Both the position numbers and the translations under genes were made by a program. The notes under the pieces were generated by a model, which was not told where the DNA came from, searched no databases, and saw nothing but the letters and a program-made list of their open reading frames with translations. From Gammaproteobacteria bacterium (GTDB lineage Bacteria > Pseudomonadota > Gammaproteobacteria > Chromatiales > Chromatiaceae), in assembly GCA_015490795.1 (NCBI GenBank), contig WFXD01000103.1, positions 1-45,146 on the forward strand: DNA of 45,146 nucleotides, read 5' to 3'. Within the stretch, counting starts at the first letter, position 1. Every line of letters starts with the position of its first letter. Shown here one piece after another: positions 22,538-32,395 of this stretch.

Positions 22538-24378
22538 CAACGCTCTTCCTCATCATCTTCATCAAGGAGCTGTACTGAATCACTGCCTTTACGTTTTTTA
22601 TAGAACCAGTATCCTGCACCCCCCAATAGAATCACCAATAAATTGCCTCCGGCAAAAAGCAGGGTGTTCTGCACCCATCCGCCTGATGCATCTTCATCCT
22701 CTGTTGGCTCTTCAGGTCTCTTCTCTGGCTCAACAACTGGCGCTGGCTTCTGCTCCAGGGCGGGTGTCTCAATGGCGGGTGGAGGTGGCAATACGGCTTC
22801 AATAGCCACTGGATCTAAATTCAGCTCTACCCAGTTGCCTCTCTGGCTGGTGGCTGTAATCCTGACCCGCAGCTGTTGTGGCTCTGTCAGGGTGGATCTG
22901 TCTACCCACCCCTGCCAGCCGCCTGTCCCATCCGGGGTCAGGATGATGCCTGCCCGTTTGCCATCAGCTGTTTCACGCCAGGCTGCGGGGTTCAGACTGT
23001 CTCTTTTGATAAGCCTTTCATCGGCTTGTAGCGTAATCTCAAGACCTTCCCTTTTGTTCAGAACTTTTTTGTTCACACCCAGCTTTACCGGAAGCATCGC
23101 CTCAAAGGCCTGACGCCGCTCCCGAACAAATGTTTTTCCTTCGGCAACAATAATCAGCTCACCCCTGCCGGGCTTTAACTCCCCCCTCACTATTGCGCTG
23201 AAGGTGCCATCCAGTGCCGTTTTGTCTCCAGATTTCCCATCATCACGTATCGGCTGTGGCTCGCTGTATCTGTCGCCAATTTTATATTCACTGCTAACAT
23301 TTACCATCTTCAGAAAATCGGCGCGCACTATTTTTTTGCCATGATCACTGAACTGAATAATAAATGGCAGACGCTCACCCACTGATACCCAGCTGGCAAG
23401 ATCCGTGGTGTGCATCCTGAGGTCTGTCACAACCATTACCCGATTGTCAGGATCAACCTCTGCCTGAATGCGCCACTCTCCCTGCTCTGGCCTGGAAATT
23501 GTCAGCAGGTCATAGCCCTCATCCTGATGCCATGCGATGGATTCAGGGGTGTTATGGATGCCATAAATCTTCCCGCTGGGTGAGATGATCTGCGTAGGTT
23601 TCAAGCTCCCTTTGCTTTTGAAGATGAGCAGCGTAGCCTCTTTGATGCTGCTATCAATCTTGAATCGATTGTCTTTGAGCGGAACCGTATCGGGCTTGCT
23701 CACCTTTTCAAAAATCCGTAAAAAGAGACGTTGCAGATGATCAGCCGACTCTGCTTGTTCATACCAGCCATTGGTTACGGTTGATAGCGTTCTCATCAGA
23801 TCATGGTCGGCGCGCCCCGAGAGCGCTATGGTGTGGATGCGAGCCCCCCGCTGTTCAAGCTCCGGCAGCACCTTTGTGATAATGCGTTTGCGTGAGGCTG
23901 CATTTTTTTCAGCATCTTTGGAGATATCCACCATGCCATCGGTGAGCAGAATTACATCTCTGCGAAAACGTGAGGGGGCGCCTGCCCAATCTTTTGTAGC
24001 ACGATTGAGCGCCGCTTCAATGTCAGTAAAGAGGCCACGCGAGTGAACCTGTTCCACTCGATCCCGTGCATGCTCTTTCCAGACCTCATTCACATGCCCA
24101 AGTGGAACCGGCTCATTGACATACTGGCCAAAGGTCCAAACCCCGGCCCGGCTGCCACTGGGCATCAGACCAATCAGCAGCCTCAATGCCGGACGCCGCA
24201 GGTTCTGCGGGTCATTTTTCTTCATGCTGCCGGATATATCTATCAGGACTCGAACATCAGACAGTTGGGGGGGTGGCCCTTTTTTCGCAAGCAATGGGGC
24301 ACCCGGACAGATCAATAGCAGCATGCATATGCAGCCTAAAACCCATCTTCTATATTTTGGACAGTCCATCTGTGGCAT
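22537..24378 (-). CDS. VWA-domain protein with C-terminal membrane anchor
   Basis: About 613 residues from the ATG at 24378; TTG/GTG codons just upstream are less likely. A signal peptide (WVLGCICMLLLICPGAPLLA) is followed by a von Willebrand A domain at about 38-215 with MIDAS motif DISGSMKKN and later LLTDGMVDIS. A beta-rich periplasmic region (about 240-530), a Pro/Glu-rich linker and a membrane helix near residue 575 (LLFAGGNLLVILLGGAGYWF) with a short acidic cytoplasmic tail follow. The domain order resembles metazoan CLCA-like or bacterial surface VWA proteins, but no specific function is known. The 3' end is coupled to the acidic repeat protein. Confidence 0.82.
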   Translation of the reverse strand: MPQMDCPKYRRWVLGCICMLLLICPGAPLLAKKGPPPQLSDVRVLIDISGSMKKNDPQNLRRPALRLLIGLMPSGSRAGVWTFGQYVNEPVPLGHVNEVWKEHARDRVEQVHSRGLFTDIEAALNRATKDWAGAPSRFRRDVILLTDGMVDISKDAEKNAASRKRIITKVLPELEQRGARIHTIALSGRADHDLMRTLSTVTNGWYEQAESADHLQRLFLRIFEKVSKPDTVPLKDNRFKIDSSIKEATLLIFKSKGSLKPTQIISPSGKIYGIHNTPESIAWHQDEGYDLLTISRPEQGEWRIQAEVDPDNRVMVVTDLRMHTTDLASWVSVGERLPFIIQFSDHGKKIVRADFLKMVNVSSEYKIGDRYSEPQPIRDDGKSGDKTALDGTFSAIVRGELKPGRGELIIVAEGKTFVRERRQAFEAMLPVKLGVNKKVLNKREGLEITLQADERLIKRDSLNPAAWRETADGKRAGIILTPDGTGGWQGWVDRSTLTEPQQLRVRITATSQRGNWVELNLDPVAIEAVLPPPPAIETPALEQKPAPVVEPEKRPEEPTEDEDASGGWVQNTLLFAGGNLLVILLGGAGYWFYKKRKGSDSVQLLDEDDEEER

Positions 24379-24478
24379 CACCAACCGAATCAGAATCTTT
24401 TAGATATAAAACGGATAGCGTCTTCACCACTGCAAGACTTTAATTCGTTGACGCTTTTCCGGTGGAAAAAAGCAGACT

Positions 24479-25372
24479 CTATTTTAATGCTGCATATCGG
24501 TTTGTTTTACCATCAGGGTGCTTTCTAAAGCGCTTGTAGCTCCATTGGTATTGCGTTGGGCAGATGCGAACGCAGTTCTCAACCCCTTGATTGAGCGCAG
24601 TGGCTGCCACCACAGCATTCGTATCGTTGATGCCTTCAGGTGCCTGCACCCAGTGCATCCGGTAGCCTTTTCCACGCGGCAGACGCTCAGCAAAGCAGAA
24701 AATCACAGGCGCACCGGTTTTGGCAGCAAGCCGGGAGATCAGCTCCATGGTCAATGCGGGCTGCCCAAAAAATGGGGCAAATACCGCACCACGCATGGAT
24801 TTCGGCTGTTGATCCGGCAAGATGGCGACCATCCCTCCCTGCCGCAATGTTTTGTACAGTGCTTTCACCCCGGAAGCATCGGTTGGAACCAGCCTGGCTC
24901 CGGTCTGGCTTCTTCCCTGGGCCATCAGCTTGGCCAGGGCATCATATCGGGGTGGGCGGTAGAGGGTCGTAACAGGGGCGATGCGTGCCAGAAACAGCCC
25001 ACAAATCTCCCAGCTGCCCAGGTGCGGGCCTGCAACAATCACCCCTTTGCCCTGTCTGATGAGTGAGTTCAATGCCCTCTGTTCGTCCGGGTCATTGAGC
25101 CGCGACAGTAGATAATCTGAATTTCCACACCAAAAGCCCGGCATCTCTACCATGGTTATCGCACTTTCAATCATGCTCTGCTTAAGCAGCTTTTCCTGTT
25201 CCTGGCTCGATAACTCTGGAAAACAGAGGCCAATATTCACGCGGGCAGACCTTTTTTCCTGATTGGGAAGCCAAATAAACAGCTGCCCAATCAACCACCC
25301 AAGCCACTGGACAACACGCCAGTTAAGATGAGATACCAGCTTGATTGATAATAAAAATATATGCTGCTTCAA
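24479..25372 (-). CDS. Lysophospholipid acyltransferase family protein (HtrB/LpxL/LpxM type)
   Basis: 297 residues. An N-terminal membrane anchor (RVVQWLGWLIGQLFIWLP) precedes the family catalytic HX4E motif in VAGPHLGSWEICGLF, then TLYRPPRYDALAKLMAQGR and AILPDQQPKSMRGAVFAPFF. These enzymes add secondary acyl chains to lipid A at the inner membrane; the exact acyl position cannot be read here. The start is a TTG at 25372, because no ATG occurs before the membrane helix. The VWA gene follows 100 bases downstream on the same strand, with no recognisable link. Confidence 0.88.
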   Translation of the reverse strand: MKQHIFLLSIKLVSHLNWRVVQWLGWLIGQLFIWLPNQEKRSARVNIGLCFPELSSQEQEKLLKQSMIESAITMVEMPGFWCGNSDYLLSRLNDPDEQRALNSLIRQGKGVIVAGPHLGSWEICGLFLARIAPVTTLYRPPRYDALAKLMAQGRSQTGARLVPTDASGVKALYKTLRQGGMVAILPDQQPKSMRGAVFAPFFGQPALTMELISRLAAKTGAPVIFCFAERLPRGKGYRMHWVQAPEGINDTNAVVAATALNQGVENCVRICPTQYQWSYKRFRKHPDGKTNRYAALK

Positions 25373-25515
25373 GATATTGACCGTGATGGATGGTTAAGGA
25401 AAACTACAAATACCATTTTACTCCCTGCCAGAGAATACTCATAATAAGGGATTCAGACCAATAGCATGCTTTACAGCTCCTCAACAGGCAGTGCCTACAT
25501 CCGGTTGCAAAAGCA

Positions 25516-27816
25516 ATGGAAAGTTTAAACTCAGATATTCAACCACCCAGCTTTAAATACCAGCAGGTCATAGGACAATGCAGAGATCTGGCTCTTATTG
25601 AACTCTCTGCCCTTCTTAACGAGATGTACAATCACGCTGAACCTGCACTGCTTGAGTTTGCAGATAAAGCAGAGAGCAACGCCATCAGGAATGTCTTTAT
25701 TGAAGCCTCCCAGAGTGTGGGGAAGATGCGCTCTCTTGTTGAGCAGACCTTTCAAAAAGAGATATCAAAGGGGTATGCCAATTTCCTGCACAGACGCCCC
25801 TCAACACCGGAAGAGAGCAGCCCAAAAGCATCCGAGCACTCACAATGGTCACTCATTGACAAAACAGACCTTGAAGATGGCATCGCTTTACAAAAAATCG
25901 CCTATAAAACAAACAATCTCTACTATAAGGAGATCTATGCATACACCCAGCGCATGACGCTGATTCATGGTGGCAAAAAACTGGCAGATCGGGATATGCC
26001 GGCCAACCCTGTCCAGATCATGAATGCATTCAAAACGGCCATCTCAAAACTTGAAGTTGATAGCCGAACCACGCTCATTTTGTATGCCCTCTTTGAGAAG
26101 TTTGTCATGAAAAACCTGGAGGGCATCTATAACGGCTGCAATGAGTACTTGATTCAGGCTGGCATCTTTCCCAATCTTAAACCCATTATCAACCACCCCA
26201 CTGCATCGGAACCCCCCTCCCCCTCCAGGTCTGGTAAGCCGGCACCTGAAAATAGAGGAGTCCCTCCGGCGCAGCCTGCAATGGACGATAAAGAGAATCT
26301 CACGGCATCTGGCCCGGAGACTCTCAGTTCAGAAATATTAAATACCATAAGCTCACTGCTCATTAGCCGCCGGGAAAAAACATCTGATTACCCCGCAGCC
26401 CCTCCTCCAGGTGCGGCACCCATCAACATGGCGAGCAAGGCGACACTGCTTCAGCAGATATCCAGTATTCAGCCCTCTGCCAGCAAAGCAACTCCTGATA
26501 CTGAGGGTTCACCAACGGGTAGAGGGCGACAGGTAACCATTCCAACATTACAGGTTGATCAGGTTTTTATCGAAGATCTGCGCAACACACTCACAGAGGA
26601 GCGCAACAAGCTCTTTGAAGGGGTTGATCGACGCAGAATCCCAACGGCTGATATGAACACCATTGAGCTGGTGGGGATGCTGTTTGAGCAGGTGCTGGAT
26701 GACCCTGTCCTGCCCAATGCGGCAAAAACATTGCTGTGCCACCTGCATACGCCCTATTTGAAGGCGGCCATACTGGATGCATCAATACTCACATCAGAGA
26801 GACACCCCGCCCAACAGCTGCTGAACCTTATGATTCGCGTAGGCAGCCAGTGGATAGACGAGACGGATTTTAATGTCGGCATCTATCCTCACCTGCAGGA
26901 GGTCGTTGACACCATCCTGGCTGATTTCGAAGAGAACCTGCAAATATTTGAAGAGCTCTATAAAGAGCTGCAAAGGCATGCAACCCGGCTCGAGCAGAGG
27001 TCCGCTGCTATTGAAAAGAGAGCTCAGGAGGCGGCTCGTGGGCGAGACAAATTTGAAAGCGCACGCGTACAGGCAAAACAGACCATCAGGGACCGTACAG
27101 CAGCACACCAACAGCCTCCAGGCATTGTCCTGCAATTTTTAAAACACACCTGGACAGACAAACTGATCCTGATTATTTTGCGCGACCCTAACTACAAAGA
27201 CTCGGAAATATGGCGTGAAACCCTTCAGATCATTGATGAGATACTGGAACTCATAAACACAGATGCAGCCGAGAAAGAGGAGATACCCTTCCGCAAGCGG
27301 CTCGGCAGCCTGCGTAACCGCATTGAACAGAGCCTCTCCACCCTGGGTAACCACCGCGCCGGGGAGATTGATATTTTATTCAAGCTGCTATCTGGCAAAC
27401 TGACAAAAGCAGAAGAGCAACAGGCGACAGCAGCCATTACAGCTGCACCGGAAAGCACAAAAGAGTCACTGGGGATCGACTCTCAAATACTCACCTTCAC
27501 CGATCAAGAGCTTGAGATGTTACAAAAGCTGGAGACCATAAAATGCGGCACCTGGTTTGAGTATCTCACCAAGGGGCGCAAAGGCAAACGGCGCATCAAG
27601 CTCTCCTGGTACAGCCCGGCAACAAAAAAGTATATGTTTGTTGACCACAATGGCATACAGGCCATGGTTATATCTGCCCACAACCTTGTTCGGGATCTTT
27701 GTGAAGGGAGGGCACGTATTCTTGGCCGCACACAGATCCCTTTTGTCAGCCAGGCCTACAGAGCCATTAAAGACAAGCTGCAACAAACCCTCAGCACACA
27801 ACCTGCTCCAGGCTAA
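25516..27816 (+). CDS. DUF1631 family protein
   Basis: 766 residues, cytoplasmic and mainly helical. The N-terminal third has ALIELSALLNEMYNHAEPAL and DLEDGIALQKIAYKTNNLYY. After a Pro/Ser-rich linker (about 230-340), the C-terminal half carries LVGMLFEQVLDDPVLPNAAK, LLCHLHTPYLKAAILD and WTDKLILIILRD, all hallmark segments of DUF1631. The family is common in gamma- and betaproteobacteria and often sits beside PilZ or c-di-GMP genes, as here. The biochemical role is unknown to me. The PilZ gene starts 51 bases downstream, probably in one operon. Confidence 0.88.
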   Translation: MESLNSDIQPPSFKYQQVIGQCRDLALIELSALLNEMYNHAEPALLEFADKAESNAIRNVFIEASQSVGKMRSLVEQTFQKEISKGYANFLHRRPSTPEESSPKASEHSQWSLIDKTDLEDGIALQKIAYKTNNLYYKEIYAYTQRMTLIHGGKKLADRDMPANPVQIMNAFKTAISKLEVDSRTTLILYALFEKFVMKNLEGIYNGCNEYLIQAGIFPNLKPIINHPTASEPPSPSRSGKPAPENRGVPPAQPAMDDKENLTASGPETLSSEILNTISSLLISRREKTSDYPAAPPPGAAPINMASKATLLQQISSIQPSASKATPDTEGSPTGRGRQVTIPTLQVDQVFIEDLRNTLTEERNKLFEGVDRRRIPTADMNTIELVGMLFEQVLDDPVLPNAAKTLLCHLHTPYLKAAILDASILTSERHPAQQLLNLMIRVGSQWIDETDFNVGIYPHLQEVVDTILADFEENLQIFEELYKELQRHATRLEQRSAAIEKRAQEAARGRDKFESARVQAKQTIRDRTAAHQQPPGIVLQFLKHTWTDKLILIILRDPNYKDSEIWRETLQIIDEILELINTDAAEKEEIPFRKRLGSLRNRIEQSLSTLGNHRAGEIDILFKLLSGKLTKAEEQQATAAITAAPESTKESLGIDSQILTFTDQELEMLQKLETIKCGTWFEYLTKGRKGKRRIKLSWYSPATKKYMFVDHNGIQAMVISAHNLVRDLCEGRARILGRTQIPFVSQAYRAIKDKLQQTLSTQPAPG

Positions 27817-27867
27817 CAGCCGAAACCTGATCAACCAATAAGACTAATATCAAAGGGTATATCCGCC

Positions 27868-28203
27868 ATGCGGAACAAAAGAACCTCCATCAGAAAACGC
27901 CCCAACGAGAGCATTGCCATCTGTGACATCAACACAGGCCAGCCCCTTGGGCACCTGGTAAATATAAGCATGGATGGCATGATGCTTATTGGCCAAATAT
28001 CCACCGCACCCGGCACACTATTCCAGCTGCGGATGCCATTGGCAACGCCCGTGAATGGCGCAGAAAAGATCGAATTTGGAGTAGAGACCCTCTGGTGCCA
28101 GCGAGTAAAGGAGACCTGCAGCTACTGGACCGGATTTCAGATTATCGACATCTCGGATTCAGCATCCAGAACCATTGAATCGCTTATCTCAAGCTGGCAC
28201 TGA
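27868..28203 (+). CDS. PilZ-domain c-di-GMP-binding protein
   Basis: 111 residues, essentially one PilZ domain. The N-terminal RKRPNES supplies the basic c-di-GMP motif (RxxxR-like) and LVNISMDGMML gives the (D/N)xSxxG motif. GVETLWCQRVKET is the late beta strand. Single-domain PilZ proteins relay c-di-GMP to motility or exopolysaccharide machinery. It probably works with the DUF1631 protein encoded just upstream. Confidence 0.88.
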   Translation: MRNKRTSIRKRPNESIAICDINTGQPLGHLVNISMDGMMLIGQISTAPGTLFQLRMPLATPVNGAEKIEFGVETLWCQRVKETCSYWTGFQIIDISDSASRTIESLISSWH

Positions 28204-28321
28204 CCCGGTCTGGCCGGCACTGCTGCGTTGAACCAATTATCACCCACATGCTCTAACCGATAAGCTATAAATCAGGCATGGATTATATTTACAACCCGAC
28301 AGCAAGGCTTTGGAGCGCAAC

Positions 28322-28771
28322 ATGAAAACCAGGATAACCGTTATCGCCCTCATATCACTCGCGCTGTTGATTGGCTGCCAGCCAACCAAGAGAGAGACCG
28401 GCTCCGTTATCGGCGGCATCGCCGGAGGCGTTCTCGGCAACCAGGTGGGTAGCGGATCTGGCCGCACCATTGCCATAATTACCGGAACCCTGCTGGGCGC
28501 ATACGCTGGCAGCGCCATTGGTGAGCAGATGGATCAAAATGACCGCTATCGCACCCATCAAGCGCTGGAAGCTGTGCCGACCAACCAGCACAGCAGCTGG
28601 AAAAACCCGGACTCAGGTAACGAGTATACGGTAACGCCCACCCGAACCTACAGCACCGCCAGCGGCCCCTGCCGCGAGTACACCACTGAAGCCAGAATTG
28701 ATGGCAGACAAGAGATTGTCTATGGCACTGCCTGCCGCCAACCTGACGGAACCTGGCAGACAGCAAACTGA
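28322..28771 (+). CDS. Glycine-zipper lipoprotein (17 kDa surface antigen type)
   Basis: 149 residues from the ATG at 28322, preceded by GGAG at good spacing; the upstream TTG at 28310 is not needed. The lipobox is LALLIGCQP. A glycine-zipper 2TM segment (GSVIGGIAGGVLGNQVGSGS to LLGAYAGSAIGEQMD, about 26-70) and a C-terminal domain with GPCREYTTEARIDGR and a second Cys follow the rickettsial 17 kDa antigen / outer-membrane lipoprotein pattern. The location is the outer membrane. It converges with rmuC, with four bases between the stops. Confidence 0.88.
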   Translation: MKTRITVIALISLALLIGCQPTKRETGSVIGGIAGGVLGNQVGSGSGRTIAIITGTLLGAYAGSAIGEQMDQNDRYRTHQALEAVPTNQHSSWKNPDSGNEYTVTPTRTYSTASGPCREYTTEARIDGRQEIVYGTACRQPDGTWQTAN

Positions 28772-28775
28772 CAGA

Positions 28776-30137
28776 CTACGGGTCTGAGCCTGGCAATGCG
28801 CCAGGTTCAGGCATATTTTCCAGCTCGACCTTCTCTATCTTCTCAAACCGGCTGCTGATCTTTCGTGCCGAGGTATGAACCAGCTCAACATCCTTATGCG
28901 CCTGGCTGATATGCTGGGAGAGCTTCTCCATTCGATCCTGAAACCGCCCAAAATCCTTCGACAACGCCCCAAGATGCTGCTGGATAATATGCACCTGCTC
29001 ACGGGTTGCCGCATCTTTCAGTACAGCCCGCGCTGTCGTCAGGATAGCCATCATGGTGGTTGGCGATACCAGCCACACCCGCCGCCGGTTGGCCTCTTCC
29101 ACAAGATCAGGATAGTGGGCGTGGATCTCGGCAAATACCGCCTCCGCCGGGATAAACATCATCGCCCCATCCGCCGTTTGACCGGGCAGGATATACCGCT
29201 CGGCAATATCAGTGATATGTTTACGAATATCCTGCCTGAACTGTCGGCTCGCCTTCTCTCGATCACTATCCGGCAACTGTGGATCCATCATGCGCTGAAA
29301 ACTCTCCAGCGTAAATTTGGCATCCACCGCAATATTCCCCGTTGGCTCGGGCAGAAACAGCATACAGTCCACCCGCCGGTCATTTTTGAGCTGAAACTGC
29401 AATGCAAAGCTCTTTTCCGGCAACATATTACGTACCAGCGCATTGAGCTGAATCTCGCCAAAGGCACCACGGGAACGCTTGTCTGCCAGCACCTCCTGCA
29501 GGCTGACCACGCTGGTGGACAGCTCGGTGATCCGCTTCTGCGCCTCATCAATGCGCGTCAGATGTGTCAGCACCCGCGTGAAGGTCTCCGTGGTCTTCTC
29601 AAACCCCTCGCTCAGGCGCTTGTCCACCTGTCCGCTGATCTCCTGTAGCCGCTTATCGGTGCTCTCCGTCAACCCCTCCACCCTTTTGCCCAACTCTTCC
29701 GTGTTGCGAAGCAGCACCTCATTGACCTCTTTGCCCACACTGCCGATCCCCTCGTGCAGCGCCTTCTGCAGCGACTCACGCAGATCAGCGTGCGACCGCT
29801 GCTGCGCCAGACGGCCATCTGCCAGACGCTCCGAAACGGTCTTTTGCAGCGACTCAAAACGCGCCACCAGATCCGCACGCAGTTTGGCTGCATCCTCTGC
29901 CAGATGCCTTTGCATATCACCAAAGCGCTGTTCCAGGGCTTTTTGATCATCTGCCAGCTCGCGCCGGAATACCCGCTCCTGCTCACGCAGCAGCTCCTCT
30001 ATTCGGGCAAGCCCCGCTCCCTGGTCATCCGCCCCTCTGGTTGCCTGGGTCAGCCGCAACCACAGCAACCCCAGCAGCCCCAAGGTCAAGAGGCCAAGCA
30101 AGAGCAGCGCCATGAGCAGGCTATCGGTTTCAAACAT
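28776..30137 (-). CDS. rmuC: DNA recombination protein RmuC homologue
   Basis: 453 residues. A short N-terminal membrane helix (LLMALLLLGLLTLGLLGLLW) is followed by a long coiled coil (about 40-200) and the RmuC nuclease-like domain (about 210-430) with SRGAFGEIQLNALVRNMLPE, RRVDCMLFLPEP and NIAVDAKFTLESF. RmuC limits inversions at short inverted repeats in E. coli. Its presence near many palindromic elements is suggestive but is probably ordinary gene content. Confidence 0.93.
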   Translation of the reverse strand: MFETDSLLMALLLLGLLTLGLLGLLWLRLTQATRGADDQGAGLARIEELLREQERVFRRELADDQKALEQRFGDMQRHLAEDAAKLRADLVARFESLQKTVSERLADGRLAQQRSHADLRESLQKALHEGIGSVGKEVNEVLLRNTEELGKRVEGLTESTDKRLQEISGQVDKRLSEGFEKTTETFTRVLTHLTRIDEAQKRITELSTSVVSLQEVLADKRSRGAFGEIQLNALVRNMLPEKSFALQFQLKNDRRVDCMLFLPEPTGNIAVDAKFTLESFQRMMDPQLPDSDREKASRQFRQDIRKHITDIAERYILPGQTADGAMMFIPAEAVFAEIHAHYPDLVEEANRRRVWLVSPTTMMAILTTARAVLKDAATREQVHIIQQHLGALSKDFGRFQDRMEKLSQHISQAHKDVELVHTSARKISSRFEKIEKVELENMPEPGALPGSDP

Positions 30138-30277
30138 CTGGCAATTCCAATTTCATAATTCAGTGCTTCAAGGTGCTAGTCTATCACCTTGAAAGAGCGC
30201 CAGCTTGCAATACACTTGAAACAAAAGCCAACCACAGCTACGGTTGCACCCTTTTAACCACCAGCACCCACCAGCAG

Positions 30278-31558
30278 ATGCGCATTCACCTGAAAACCCT
30301 TGGCTGCCGCCTCAATGAAGCAGAGATTGAAGCCTGGAGCAGAGATTTTCAGGCGCTCGGCCATGAGTTGACCCAAGAGCTGAGCCGTGCCGATCTGGTG
30401 GTGGTGAACAGCTGTGCCGTAACCGGCGAGGCAGTGCGTAAATCACGCAAACTGATCCGCCGGGCACAGCGCAATAACCCCGCAGCCAAGCTGGTTGTCA
30501 CAGGCTGTTATGCCTCGCTGGACCCGGCCGGCTCTTCAGGCATCGACCTGATCGTCAATAACCGGGATAAAGACCGGCTGGTTGAGATCGTCTCAAAACA
30601 GCTCAACCTCCACGCCATGCCAGAGATGGCAACCGAACCCGGCGAAAACAGCCTGCTGGCCAGAGGCCGCCAGCGGGCATTCATCAAGGTGCAGGATGGC
30701 TGCCGCTACCGCTGCACCTTCTGCGTCGTCACGCTGGCCAGGGGCGAAGAGCGCAGCCGGCCCGCAGCGGAGGTGGTCGATGAGATCAACCAGCTGCATG
30801 CAGACGGTCTGCTGGAGGTGGTTCTCACAGGCGTACACATCGGGGGCTATGGCAGCGAGATTGGAAGCAGCCTCTTTCAACTGATCCAGACCATCCTCGA
30901 GGAGACCAGGATTCCGCGCATCCGATTAGGTTCGGTGGAACCCTGGGATCTGCCTGAAAACTTCTGGTCACTGTTTGAAAACGACCGCCTCATGCCGCAT
31001 CTGCACCTCCCTCTGCAGAGTGGTGCAGACTCTGTACTGCGCCGTATGGCACGCCGATGCAGCAGCGCTGATTTCCGGCAGCTGGTCGAACAGGCCCGGC
31101 AGCGGGTGCCCGGTTTCTGTGTCACCACCGACATTATGGTTGGCTTTCCCGGCGAGACAGAGGAGGAGTGGCAGCAGACCCTGGCATTTGTTGGGCAGAT
31201 GCAGTTCAGCCACCTGCACATCTTCAGTTACTCGCCACGCCCCGGCACAAAGGCGGCCGAGCTGCCCGGGCAGATCAGCAAGGCGCAGCAAAAAGAGCGC
31301 AGCCAGGCACTCTATGCGCTGGGGCAGCAGCTAAAGCAAGCCAATCAGCAGGCCAATCTGGGGCTGGAGCTCCCGGTTTTAATCGAAAGTAAAACAGAGA
31401 CCAACGAGGAAACGGCAATCTGGAGCGGCTACACCCCAAACTTTCTTCGGGTTGCGCTGCGGGCGCCTGCCGGGGCTGCACTGGAAAACCAGATCCGGCA
31501 GGTGCGGCTGGAGGCACTGTCTGAGGCTGGAGATCACATTACCGCCTCTTTGCTATGA
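30278..31558 (+). CDS. mtaB: tRNA (t6A37) methylthiotransferase MtaB
   Basis: 426 residues from the ATG at 30278 (MRIHLKTLGCRLNEAE); an upstream GTG at 30173 adds 35 unlikely residues. It converts t6A37 of tRNA to ms2t6A. The N-terminal UPF0004 domain carries conserved Cys (GCRLNEAE, NSCAVTGEA, VVTGCYA). The radical-SAM cluster motif is GCRYRCTFC. VLTGVHIGGYG and LHLPLQSGADSVLRRMARR follow, and a TRAM domain ends the protein. MiaB is excluded by the GCRLNE start and the overall pattern. Confidence 0.92.
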   Translation: MRIHLKTLGCRLNEAEIEAWSRDFQALGHELTQELSRADLVVVNSCAVTGEAVRKSRKLIRRAQRNNPAAKLVVTGCYASLDPAGSSGIDLIVNNRDKDRLVEIVSKQLNLHAMPEMATEPGENSLLARGRQRAFIKVQDGCRYRCTFCVVTLARGEERSRPAAEVVDEINQLHADGLLEVVLTGVHIGGYGSEIGSSLFQLIQTILEETRIPRIRLGSVEPWDLPENFWSLFENDRLMPHLHLPLQSGADSVLRRMARRCSSADFRQLVEQARQRVPGFCVTTDIMVGFPGETEEEWQQTLAFVGQMQFSHLHIFSYSPRPGTKAAELPGQISKAQQKERSQALYALGQQLKQANQQANLGLELPVLIESKTETNEETAIWSGYTPNFLRVALRAPAGAALENQIRQVRLEALSEAGDHITASLL

Positions 31559-31642
31559 GCCACACCCCTGCAAGTCTCAAAGGGCACAAATGTTATATAC
31601 TGCGGGCAATCGTAGATCCTGTTTTTTTCACCCCGGCCCGCC

Positions 31643-32395
31643 ATGATGAGACTGCTTCTGTTTACTGCGCTGATATTTGCCACGGTAAGGCCCGGCCTGG
31701 CCGCTACGGTACAGGTGGCAACCGCAAGCAATTTCAGTCAACCACTACGGCTTTTGGCACAGGCCTTTGAAAAAGAAAGTGAACACAAGGTGCGTATCAG
31801 TACCGCCTCCACCGGCAAGCTCTATGCTCAGATAAAGCATGGCGCCCCATACCACCTCTTCCTGTCTGCCGACCAGAAGCGCCCCGAAAAGCTGGAGCAG
31901 GAGGGGCTGGCAGTCCCCGGCAGCCGTTTCACCTATGCCATGGGACAGCTGGTTCTGTGGGCGCCCCGGCAACAGTTTCAAGGCGAAGCCAAGGCGCTGA
32001 TCAGCCAGGCAGATCTGCGGCGCTTCTCAATCGCCAACCCCAAAATCGCCCCCTATGGGGTTGCCGCCCGCCAGACGCTGAAGGCCATGGGGTTGTGGGA
32101 ACAGCTACAGGGGCGGTTGGTGCGGGGTGAAAATATCGCCCAGACATTTCAATTTGTCGCCAGCCGGGCGGCAGAGATGGGGTTCATCGCCCATTCACAG
32201 CTCTCTGAAGAGGTGAAGTCCACAGGCTACCACTGGATGGTGCCACAGGCGCTGCATGACCCTATTCGCCAGGATGCCGTGCTGCTCAAGCGCGGGGCAG
32301 AGAACCCCGCCGCCAAAACCTTTCACGCCTTTTTACAGTCTGAGCGCGCAAGGGCACTCATCAGCGCGCTGGGCTATGGCCTGGATAGCCGTTGA
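31643..32395 (+). CDS. modA: Molybdate ABC transporter substrate-binding protein
   Basis: 250 residues. Signal peptide (MRLLLFTALIFATVRPGLAA), then VATASNFSQPLRLLAQAFE and the oxyanion-binding STASTGKLYAQIKHGAPYHL and LFLSADQKRPEKL typical of ModA. It binds molybdate or tungstate in the periplasm for ModBC. Tandem ATGs at 31643 and 31646 are alternative starts. The stop overlaps modB by one base (TGATG). Confidence 0.94.
   Translation: MMRLLLFTALIFATVRPGLAATVQVATASNFSQPLRLLAQAFEKESEHKVRISTASTGKLYAQIKHGAPYHLFLSADQKRPEKLEQEGLAVPGSRFTYAMGQLVLWAPRQQFQGEAKALISQADLRRFSIANPKIAPYGVAARQTLKAMGLWEQLQGRLVRGENIAQTFQFVASRAAEMGFIAHSQLSEEVKSTGYHWMVPQALHDPIRQDAVLLKRGAENPAAKTFHAFLQSERARALISALGYGLDSR

Noticed and set aside
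31588-31605. GTTATATA resembling a ModE half-site upstream of modA
   Set aside because: Only one half of the ModE palindrome is present; the second half at the proper spacing is missing.
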